Source: an uncultured Prevotellaceae bacterium (lineage in GTDB: Bacteria; Bacteroidota; Bacteroidia; Bacteroidales; Bacteroidaceae). Taken from it: a stretch of DNA of 64,000 nucleotides. The position numbers were made by a program, and so were the translations under genes. The notes beneath the pieces were generated by a model. That model ran no database searches and was not told the origin of the DNA. It was given only the letters and a program-made list of their open reading frames with translations. Positions 44,505 to 51,353 of the stretch are shown here, one piece after another. The first letter of the stretch is position 1. Each line of letters begins with the position of its first letter. The DNA is taken from assembly GCA_902776475.1 (NCBI GenBank), contig CACYQD010000012.1, positions 1-64,000 on the forward strand, read 5' to 3'.

Positions 44505-45326
44505 ATGCAGAAATACGCAGACTATATCGAACAGATTGAGATCGACTCCCTCTGGAGCGGTCGAAGGCACATCAAATGGGATCTTGACCGGCATGTCAAC
44601 ATCCTCAGCGGCACCAACGGACAAGGCAAGAGCACCATCATCAACAAGGTGGTGAAAGGGCTCTCCGCAGGAGGCGAGTATCCCAGCCACATGCTTAAGG
44701 GCGTGAGACTGAAAGTCTTCCCCGCCGACGCCAAATGGATACGCTACGATGTCATCCGCTCATTTGACCGGCCGCTGATGAACCTCGACACCCTGACCAA
44801 GATGGACATGAGTCTGGCCACGGAACTCGATTGGCAAATCTTCCAACTTCAGCGCAAATACCTTGACTACCAAGTCAATATCGGCAACCGCATCATCAGC
44901 GTGCTGCAGAGCGGTGACCCCGACGCAGCCGCCAAAGCCCAGCAGATCTCCCTGCCGAAGAAGAAATTCCAGGACATGATGGACGACCTCTTCTCCGACA
45001 CAGGGAAGAAAATCGTCCGCACCGCCAACGAGATCTACTTCTCGCAGATCGGGGAGACCCTCGTCCCCTACCAGTTGTCGAGCGGCGAGAAACAGATGCT
45101 CGCCATCCTGCTCACCGTACTCATCCAGGACAACAACCACTGCGTGCTCTTCATGGACGAACCTGAGGTGAGCCTGCACATCGAATGGCAGAAACGGCTG
45201 ATTGACCTGGTGCTGGAACTCAACCCCAACGTACAGGTGATCCTGACCACCCACTCACCCGCTGTCATCATGAACGGATGGATGGACAATGTGACAGAAG
45301 TGTCAGACATCACTGATACCTATTGA
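44505..45326 (+). CDS. Compact ABC-type AAA ATPase, AriA-like
   Basis: A 273-residue ATPase of the SMC/RecF/ABC (OLD-like) class. Walker A is G36-TNGQGKST-44, the signature is LSSGEKQML (residues 191-199), Walker B is VLFMDEPE (214-221, with catalytic E219) and the switch histidine is H250 (LTTHSPAVI). The inserted coiled-coil arm is only about 100 residues. There is no nuclease domain in the chain. The next gene encodes a DUF4435 protein, and this pair is the composition of the PARIS anti-phage system (AriA-AriB), in which the ATPase holds the TOPRIM effector until a phage protein triggers release. This ATPase is small for AriA, so PARIS-like is safer than PARIS. Confidence 0.8.
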   Translation: MQKYADYIEQIEIDSLWSGRRHIKWDLDRHVNILSGTNGQGKSTIINKVVKGLSAGGEYPSHMLKGVRLKVFPADAKWIRYDVIRSFDRPLMNLDTLTKMDMSLATELDWQIFQLQRKYLDYQVNIGNRIISVLQSGDPDAAAKAQQISLPKKKFQDMMDDLFSDTGKKIVRTANEIYFSQIGETLVPYQLSSGEKQMLAILLTVLIQDNNHCVLFMDEPEVSLHIEWQKRLIDLVLELNPNVQVILTTHSPAVIMNGWMDNVTEVSDITDTY

Positions 45327-45366
45327 TTCCACTGCGATTCGTGAAACCCACCTATCCTCAGCGCAC

Positions 45367-46476
45367 ATGGCGAAACGCTTAAGAGACAACATCAACTCCG
45401 ACTATTTCAGCGCAGCCAACAGCTTGAAAAGCAAAAAGGCGCGCCGGCGCATCGTGGCTTATGTCGAGAGCTACGACGACATCTTCTTCTGGCGTATGCT
45501 GCTCAGTGAGTATGAGGATGAGACACGGTATTTCGAGGTGATGCTCCCCTCGAAGACCAATCTCTCGAAAGGCAAGAAACAAGTGCTGATGAACCTGGTC
45601 AGCGAGAACCTGGGCGAGGACATGATCGCCTGCGTCGATGCCGACTATGACTTCCTCATGCAGGGAGCAACCAAGACCTCCGAGAAGATCATCTCCAGTC
45701 CGTATGTCTTCCACACCTACGTCTATGCCATCGAAAACTACCAGTGCTATGCCCCGTCGCTCCATGACGTCTGCGTGATGGTGACCCTCAACGACCGCCA
45801 GATCTTCGATTTCGAGGAATACCTGCGGCTGTTCTCACAAGCCATCTTCCCGCTGTTCGTATGGAGCATCTGGTACTACCGCACGCCCGAATACGGCGAT
45901 TTCTCCATCTCCGATTTCAACAAAGTGATCGAAACGGGACATTTCACGATTCCCAATGCCTACAACTCCATCTCCAATGTGCGCCACAAAGTGGGACGGA
46001 AAGTCATGCAGCTCCAGAAAATGAATCCCGACGCCAAAGAGTCTTATCTGGCGCTGAAGGAAGAACTCAAACAGCTCGGCGTGACGCCAGACACCACCTA
46101 TCTCTACATCCAGGGGCACCATCTCTACGACAACGTCGTCAGTCCGATGCTCAACAAGGTGTGCGACCGCCTGCGGAGGGAAAGAGAAGTGGAAATCTAC
46201 AACAAAGCGGTGCACAACACCCAGATGCGCAACGAACTGTCGTGCTACGAAAACAGCATCGAGAGCGTGAAATCCATGCTCAAGAAGAACACTGGTTACA
46301 CCCGCTCGATGCCATACCGCAGACTGAAGAGTGACCTGGAGCACTTCCTCCACCACCTGCCTGCAAGAAAGGCCACCCTGGAGGAAACCCTGGAGGGACA
46401 GTCTGAGGAGGCCAAAATCGGATTGGCCGAGGAAGCCAAAGCCGAACTGTCCGAGGGAAACGCCCCACAACCCTAA
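45367..46476 (+). CDS. DUF4435 TOPRIM-like protein, AriB-like effector candidate
   Basis: A 369-residue protein with a DUF4435/TOPRIM fold. The first acidic motif is E34 in AYVESYDDIFFW (residues 31-42) and the second is the D91-A-D93-Y-D95 cluster in IACVDADYDF, the usual Glu/DxD pair of TOPRIM nucleases. A further motif, TYVYAIENYQCY (117-128), is typical of DUF4435. The C-terminal part is helical and ends in an acidic Glu/Ala tail. It starts 40 bases after the ATPase. In PARIS the DUF4435 protein AriB is a toxic nuclease acting on tRNA. Nuclease activity here is inferred from retained acidic residues. Confidence 0.75.
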   Translation: MAKRLRDNINSDYFSAANSLKSKKARRRIVAYVESYDDIFFWRMLLSEYEDETRYFEVMLPSKTNLSKGKKQVLMNLVSENLGEDMIACVDADYDFLMQGATKTSEKIISSPYVFHTYVYAIENYQCYAPSLHDVCVMVTLNDRQIFDFEEYLRLFSQAIFPLFVWSIWYYRTPEYGDFSISDFNKVIETGHFTIPNAYNSISNVRHKVGRKVMQLQKMNPDAKESYLALKEELKQLGVTPDTTYLYIQGHHLYDNVVSPMLNKVCDRLRREREVEIYNKAVHNTQMRNELSCYENSIESVKSMLKKNTGYTRSMPYRRLKSDLEHFLHHLPARKATLEETLEGQSEEAKIGLAEEAKAELSEGNAPQP

Positions 46477-46486
46477 TCCCATCATC

Positions 46487-46876
46487 ATGCCAGAACCAAG
46501 TACCGTATCCATCGAAACCGCCCGGTTGCTCCGCAAGCACCGTTTCAGCGAACCTGTCACCCATTACTATTCTGCCTCGGGGGAAATAGTGGTTTCTCTC
46601 AGCGGTGAGGCCGTCAACTGGAACTGTCCAACCTTTGACGTCACGCCACGCCGAAAAGTGCACTCCGCCCCCACACTGGCCCTGGCCCAGCAATGGCTGA
46701 GGGAAAAGAAGAGGTTCGACGTGCTGGTTGACCGGGAGTATTTCTATGGAAAGGTGGGACATTATTTCGCCAAGATCATCCGGCTCAAAGACGGTGCCAT
46801 CAGCGAGACCGGGAAATACCGGTCATACGACAAAGCCCTGGAATCGGGTATTCTGAAAGCCCTGCGCATGTTGTAG
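46487..46876 (+). CDS. 129-residue protein, phage/mobile-element type
   Basis: A small protein starting MPEPSTVSIETARLLRKHRF. I pick ATG 46487, ten bases after the DUF4435 stop; the longer open frame from 46331 lies inside DUF4435. The C-terminus (ISETGKYRSYDKALESGILK followed by ALRML) has the Y-x-S/T-Y-x-x-A-L-E-x-G-I-x-x-A-L pattern of small proteins in Bacteroidales phages and mobile elements; their role is unknown to me. Placed as the third gene after the ATPase/DUF4435 pair it could be an accessory or a control factor, which is inference. A terminator hairpin begins inside its last codons. Confidence 0.7.
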   Translation: MPEPSTVSIETARLLRKHRFSEPVTHYYSASGEIVVSLSGEAVNWNCPTFDVTPRRKVHSAPTLALAQQWLREKKRFDVLVDREYFYGKVGHYFAKIIRLKDGAISETGKYRSYDKALESGILKALRML

Positions 46877-46888
46877 CAGGGCTTTTTG
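46856..46888 (+). terminator. Terminator overlapping the 3' end of the small gene
   Basis: AAAGCCCTGC (46856-46865) pairs with GCAGGGCTTT (46876-46885), followed by more Ts. The upstream arm is part of the last codons of the 129-residue gene. It closes the manA-to-46876 block. Confidence 0.8.
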
Positions 46889-46964
46889 GTGGAAAATGAC
46901 GAGAGATGTAATCGTTTTCGTGAAAAAGCCCCCTTCTTATGCCCATTTTCTATGGAAGAAAATG

Positions 46965-46972
46965 TAATTTTG
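46965..46972 (+). promoter_or_regulatory. -7 element of nhaD
   Basis: TAATTTTG lies 23 bases before ATG 46996. No clear -33 is seen. Confidence 0.6.
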
Positions 46973-46995
46973 CACCGCAAAAACAACTATAGGAA

Positions 46996-48321
46996 ATGAC
47001 ATCACTGACCATCGCCATCGTTTTCGTTTTCATCGTAGGCTATCTGTGCATCGCCTTCGAGAGCGGTCTGAAGATCAACAAGGCCGCCATCGCACTTCTC
47101 ATGTGTGTCCTGACTTGGACGCTCTTCATGCTCGACCCCGGCAGCTATATCTCCGGACTGGCCGAGGAGTTGCCGCTCAAGGTGAGCGAATTGCTCAAGC
47201 ACCACCTGGGTGACACGGGCGAGACCCTGTTCTTCCTCATGGGTGCCATGACCATCGTGGAGATTGTCGATAAAAACGGAGGATTCAACTTCGTACGCAA
47301 GATGCTCATGACCGTCAACAAGCGGAAATTGCTGTGGCGCATCGCCTTCATGACCTTCATCCTCTCAGCCATCCTCGACAACCTGACCACCAGCATCGTG
47401 ATGATCATGGTGCTCCGCAAACTGGTCTATGACCGCAACGACCGTCTCATCTACGCCTCGCTGATCATCATCTCGGCCAACAGCGGCGGAGCGTTCTCAC
47501 CCATTGGCGACGTGACCACCATCATGCTCTGGATCAGGGGAATGATCACCACGCAGGGTGTCATCACCGAGATCTTCATCCCATCACTGGTGTCCATGGT
47601 CATCCCGGCCCTCATCCTGCAACAAGGTCTCAAAGGGCAACTGGCCACCGCACAGGGCAAGGGCGGTGAATCATCGGGTGAGGTCTTCAGCAGCAAACAG
47701 CGCTATGCGATCTTCATCCTGGGTGTCGGCGGTCTGATGTTCGTGCCCATCTTCCGTTACCTCACCGACCTGCCACCGTTCATGGGCATCCTCCTTGTGC
47801 TCGGTGTCCTCTGGACCGCCACGGAGATCTTCTACCGCAATGTCAAGAGCAAGGACAGTTTCTCGAAGCGTGTCTCACACCTGCTCTCCAATATCGATAT
47901 GACCACCATCCTCTTCTTCCTCGGCATTCTGATGGCCGTGGCTTGTCTGGAGGAAATCGGCGTACTGACAGCCCTTGGAGAGGGACTTGACAAAATCTCC
48001 AACGGCAACCACTATCTGGTGACGGGCGTCATCGGTGTACTGTCGAGCATCGTCGATAATGTGCCCCTGGTGGCCGGTTGCATGGGCATGTATCCCATCG
48101 CCGAGACAGGCGACCTGGCTGTCGATGGCATCTTCTGGCAACTGCTGGCCTACTGTGCCGGCGTGGGCGGTTCGATGCTCATCATCGGCAGTGCCGCCGG
48201 CGTGGTGGTCATGGGACTGGAGAAAATCACGTTCGGCTGGTATATGCGCCACATCACCTGGATCGTGTTCGTGGGCTACATCTGCGGTATGTGCTCCTAC
48301 TGGCTCATCAAAAACCTATAA
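46996..48321 (+). CDS. nhaD: Sodium:proton antiporter, NhaD type
   Basis: A 441-residue inner-membrane protein with about 12 helices that expels Na+ in exchange for H+. Family features are FLMGAMTIVEIVDKNGGFNF, the ILSAILDNLTTSIVMIMVLR helix with its buried Asp-Asn, SANSGGAFSPIGDVTTIMLW and, in the second half, GVLSSIVDNVPLVAGCMGMY and GSMLIIGSAAGVVVMG. Order and length match NhaD. It stands between its own promoter and terminator, just before the ion-pumping pyrophosphatase gene, so the two probably help in Na+ handling. Confidence 0.9.
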   Translation: MTSLTIAIVFVFIVGYLCIAFESGLKINKAAIALLMCVLTWTLFMLDPGSYISGLAEELPLKVSELLKHHLGDTGETLFFLMGAMTIVEIVDKNGGFNFVRKMLMTVNKRKLLWRIAFMTFILSAILDNLTTSIVMIMVLRKLVYDRNDRLIYASLIIISANSGGAFSPIGDVTTIMLWIRGMITTQGVITEIFIPSLVSMVIPALILQQGLKGQLATAQGKGGESSGEVFSSKQRYAIFILGVGGLMFVPIFRYLTDLPPFMGILLVLGVLWTATEIFYRNVKSKDSFSKRVSHLLSNIDMTTILFFLGILMAVACLEEIGVLTALGEGLDKISNGNHYLVTGVIGVLSSIVDNVPLVAGCMGMYPIAETGDLAVDGIFWQLLAYCAGVGGSMLIIGSAAGVVVMGLEKITFGWYMRHITWIVFVGYICGMCSYWLIKNL

Positions 48322-48343
48322 ACAAACCTACAACATATCATCC

Positions 48344-48382
48344 GCAGCCTCCATACACCATCACATGGAGGCTGCTTTTTTT
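48344..48382 (+). terminator. nhaD terminator
   Basis: GCAGCCTCCAT (48344-48354) and ATGGAGGCTGC (48365-48375) form a perfect 11-bp stem, followed by a seven-T run. Confidence 0.9.
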
Positions 48383-48564
48383 ATTTCCCGACAAAGACAC
48401 TTTTGATTTCCTGACGAGGTCTTTATCTTTGAGAAATACCACTTTGCCGTATTTTTCCAGTTGCTTTTGGCAGAAACAAAGGGTGTGTCAGGCTTGAAGA
48501 CGTAAAACATACACTTATTAACAAAATTTATTATTAGGAAGCAACGTTTGTTAACAATTTGATG

Positions 48565-48572
48565 TAAATTTG
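48565..48572 (+). promoter_or_regulatory. -7 element of hppA
   Basis: TAAATTTG, 28 bases before ATG 48601. A TTTG at 48547-48550 is too close to be a standard -33. Confidence 0.6.
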
Positions 48573-48600
48573 CATCAGATTATCACTATCTATTCATCAC

Positions 48601-50805
48601 ATGATCAACATTCCTTTAGTATTCTGGTTGGTACCCATTGCATCGGTGTGCGCATTGGGTATGGCTTGGTTTTTCTTCAAGCAGATGATGCGAGAAGATG
48701 AAGGCACACCTCGTATGGAAGAGATTGCCGAATATGTGCGCCGAGGCGCCATGGCTTACCTCAAGCAGCAGTACCGTGTGGTGCTCATCGTGTTCATCGT
48801 ACTGGCCCTGCTCTTCTCCTTTATGGCATACGTGCTCAAAGTGCAGAACCCGTGGGTGCCCTTCGCATTCCTGACGGGCGGTTTCTTCAGCGGACTGTCG
48901 GGCTTCTTCGGCATGAAGACAGCCACTTATGCCTCCGCGCGCACGGCCAACGCCGCACGCAAGAGCATGGACCGCGGCCTCCGGGTGGCCTTCCGAAGCG
49001 GAGCCGTCATGGGACTGGTCGTGGTGGGCCTCGGCCTGCTCGACATCGCCTTGTGGTTCCTCATCCTGAGCGCAGTTTATCAGGGCGACTCCAAAATGCT
49101 CATCATCATCACCACCACGATGCTGACCTTCGGCATGGGTGCCTCCACGCAGGCTTTGTTTGCCCGTGTGGGTGGCGGCATCTACACCAAGGCTGCTGAT
49201 GTGGGCGCTGACCTGGTGGGCAAAGTGGAAGCCAACATCCCTGAGGACGACCCGCGCAACCCCGCCACCATCGCCGACAACGTGGGCGACAACGTGGGCG
49301 ACGTGGCAGGCATGGGAGCCGACCTCTATGAGAGCTACTGCGGCAGTATCCTTTCGACAGCTGCTCTTGGCGCCACCGCTTTCGCCATGAATCCCAGCAT
49401 GCAGATGAAGGCTGTCATCGCACCGATGATCATCGCAGCCGTGGGCATTTTCCTCTCCCTGATCGGCATTTTCCTGGTCCGCACCAAGGAAGGCGCCACC
49501 ATGAAAGACCTGCTCCACTCACTGGGCATCGGCACCAACGTGTCGGCCATCCTCATTGCCCTGGCCTCTTTCGCCATCCTCTATCTCCTCGGCATTGAGA
49601 ACTGGTTCGGTGTGTCGTTCTCTGTCGTGACAGGCCTGGCAGCCGGTGTCATCATCGGCCAAGGTACGGAATACTATACCTCACATAGTTATAAACCCAC
49701 CCAGAAGATTGCTGAAGCCTCACAGACGGGTTCGGCCACGGTCATCATCAAGGGTATCGGCACGGGCATGATCTCCACGATGATTCCCGTCGTGACCATC
49801 TCGGTGGCCATCCTGCTCAGTTACATGTGCGCCAATGGCTTCGACCTCACGATGACTGCCGAGAGCATGTCGCGTGGCCTCTACGGCATCGGCATCGCCG
49901 CCGTGGGAATGCTCTCCACACTGGGCATCACCCTGGCTACTGACGCCTACGGACCCATCGCCGACAATGCCGGCGGCAATGCGGAGATGAGTGAACTGGA
50001 ACCTGAAGTCAGACAGCGCACGGATGCGCTGGATGCGCTCGGCAACACCACTGCCGCCACCGGCAAGGGCTTTGCCATCGGTTCGGCAGCCCTCACCGCC
50101 CTCGCCCTGTTGGCCTCCTACGTGGAGGAAGTGAAGATCGCCATGGAGCGCGCGGTCAATTCTGCCGGCGATTTCGTCACCGAGACCTACGGCACCATCC
50201 ATCCGGGTTCAGCCAACATGGTGGATTTCATGAATTATTTCCAGGTCAACCTGATGAACCCGAAAGTGCTTGTCGGTGCCTTCATCGGTGGCATGGCAGC
50301 CTTCTTGTTCTGCGGTCTCACCATGGGTGCCGTGGGACGCGCCGCACAGTCGATGGTGGAGGAAGTACGCCGCCAGTTCCGTGAGATCAAGGGTATCCTC
50401 GAAGGCAAGGCCACACCCGACTACAGCCGTTGCGTGGAAATCTCCACCCGGAGTGCGCAGCGCGAGATGATATTCCCCTCGCTCCTGGCCATCGCCATCC
50501 CCATCCTGGTGGGTGTGCTCCTCGGCGTAGCAGGTGTGATGGGTCTCCTTGTCGGTGGACTTACCGCTGGCTTCACTCTCGCCGTGTTCATGGCCAACTC
50601 AGGTGGTGCCTGGGACAATGCCAAGAAGATGGTGGAGGAAGGCAACTTCGGAGGAAAAGGTTCTGCCTGCCATAAAGCCACTATCGTGGGCGACACCGTG
50701 GGCGACCCCTTCAAGGACACTTCCGGACCGAGTCTCAACATCCTCATCAAACTCATGTCGATGGTGAGCATCGTGATGGCCGGCCTGACCATTGCATTTG
50801 CCTGA
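48601..50805 (+). CDS. hppA: Membrane-bound ion-translocating pyrophosphatase
   Basis: A 734-residue membrane protein with about 16 helices that splits cytoplasmic PPi and pumps H+ and/or Na+ outward. Signature motifs are VGADLVGKVEANIPEDDPRN, PATIADNVGDNVGDVAGMGA, YGPIADNAGGNAEMSE and, near the end, GGAWDNAKKMVEEG with KGSACHKATIVGDTVGDPFK. The segment GNTTAATGKG has Ala where K+-independent enzymes have Lys, so it should be K+-dependent. Bacteroidota homologues include Na+ and dual Na+/H+ pumps; which applies here cannot be told by eye. It has its own promoter and terminator. Confidence 0.94.
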   Translation: MINIPLVFWLVPIASVCALGMAWFFFKQMMREDEGTPRMEEIAEYVRRGAMAYLKQQYRVVLIVFIVLALLFSFMAYVLKVQNPWVPFAFLTGGFFSGLSGFFGMKTATYASARTANAARKSMDRGLRVAFRSGAVMGLVVVGLGLLDIALWFLILSAVYQGDSKMLIIITTTMLTFGMGASTQALFARVGGGIYTKAADVGADLVGKVEANIPEDDPRNPATIADNVGDNVGDVAGMGADLYESYCGSILSTAALGATAFAMNPSMQMKAVIAPMIIAAVGIFLSLIGIFLVRTKEGATMKDLLHSLGIGTNVSAILIALASFAILYLLGIENWFGVSFSVVTGLAAGVIIGQGTEYYTSHSYKPTQKIAEASQTGSATVIIKGIGTGMISTMIPVVTISVAILLSYMCANGFDLTMTAESMSRGLYGIGIAAVGMLSTLGITLATDAYGPIADNAGGNAEMSELEPEVRQRTDALDALGNTTAATGKGFAIGSAALTALALLASYVEEVKIAMERAVNSAGDFVTETYGTIHPGSANMVDFMNYFQVNLMNPKVLVGAFIGGMAAFLFCGLTMGAVGRAAQSMVEEVRRQFREIKGILEGKATPDYSRCVEISTRSAQREMIFPSLLAIAIPILVGVLLGVAGVMGLLVGGLTAGFTLAVFMANSGGAWDNAKKMVEEGNFGGKGSACHKATIVGDTVGDPFKDTSGPSLNILIKLMSMVSIVMAGLTIAFA

Positions 50806-50824
50806 TTGCATTGATTTGACAACA

Positions 50825-50857
50825 TAAGGGGTGGTAGATTGTTTCTGCCACCCCTTA
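50825..50857 (+). terminator. hppA terminator
   Basis: TAAGGGGTGG (50825-50834) pairs with CCACCCCTTA (50848-50857), 13-base loop. The T-run is poor, with only an AT-rich stretch following. Confidence 0.7.
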
Positions 50858-50925
50858 AACATTGCGGGTCTTCTTATTTTAACATCTTTTATCATTGCAT
50901 TTTCATCTTATATGCAAAATAGTTG

Positions 50926-50933
50926 TACTTTTG
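50926..50933 (+). promoter_or_regulatory. -7 element of the Ser/His-rich gene
   Basis: TACTTTTG, with a leader of about 80 bases to ATG 51019. No clear -33. Confidence 0.6.
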
Positions 50934-50959
50934 CACCAAATTCAATAAAATTTATGATC

Positions 50960-50999
50960 TGCCACGTTGACTGAAGGCCGTTTCCCGACAGCCGTGGCA
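50960..50999 (+). promoter_or_regulatory. 5' leader stem-loop
   Basis: TGCCACG (50960-50966) and CGTGGCA (50993-50999) close a 26-base loop with a smaller CTG/CAG pairing inside (50971-50973 with 50989-50991). It lies between the promoter and the start of the Ser/His-rich gene, so it would be in the mRNA leader. Its function, if any, is unknown. Confidence 0.4.
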
Positions 51000-51018
51000 G
51001 CACTAACATTATGATACA

Positions 51019-51279
51019 ATGAGCAGACCAGACGAAAGCAAGAGTTCTTCCATAAGCTCCTCAAGCAGCAGCCATCATCATCACCACCATCACCATAGCG
51101 GCAAGAAAAAACACCACATGGACGACTCCGACCGTTTCAAAAAGCACGGTTTGTCATCCATCAAGCGTAGGAAAATCTTAGGACAGGTAGCTTTTTGGCT
51201 GCTTGTATTGGCAGCATTGGCCGTCGTTGTGGCGGTGTTGTACGTATATGCCTACACTCCCGAGCGGCATTACAGATAA
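51019..51279 (+). CDS. Small single-pass membrane protein with Ser and His tracts
   Basis: An 86-residue protein. Residues about 8-26 are a run of serines followed by eight histidines (SSSSSSHHHHHHHH), then a basic stretch (SGKKKHH, SSIKRRKILG) and a single membrane helix (VAFWLLVLAALAVVVAVLYV), ending in YAYTPERHYR. The N-terminus should be cytoplasmic by the positive-inside rule. The promoter and terminator argue that the gene is real. The His tract could bind Ni, Zn or Co, which is inference. I know no family for it. Confidence 0.65.
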   Translation: MSRPDESKSSSISSSSSSHHHHHHHHSGKKKHHMDDSDRFKKHGLSSIKRRKILGQVAFWLLVLAALAVVVAVLYVYAYTPERHYR

Positions 51280-51301
51280 CTGTTTTCCCAGAAATAACAA
51301 C

Positions 51302-51331
51302 AAGGGGGCACGCCAAGCAGCGCGCCCCCTT
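51302..51331. terminator. Bidirectional terminator between convergent genes
   Basis: AAGGGGGC (51302-51309) pairs with GCCCCCTT (51324-51331). A T-rich tail (TATTGTTTC) follows on the plus strand and it lies 22 bases from the GH43 stop on the other strand. Confidence 0.75.
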
Positions 51332-51353
51332 ATTGTTTCTACACTCAGGACCC

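Noticed and set aside
46331-46486. Longer N-terminus for the 129-residue protein
   Set aside because: It overlaps DUF4435 coding sequence and has a Pro/Arg-rich out-of-frame composition.
48330-48512. Minus-strand ORF of about 48 codons in the nhaD-hppA gap
   Set aside because: It runs through the nhaD terminator, has no promoter match and an unconvincing composition.
51060-51100. Poly-His tract as a sign of vector or expression-tag contamination
   Set aside because: It lies within a chromosomal gene with native promoter and terminator and an N-terminal context unlike cloning tags.
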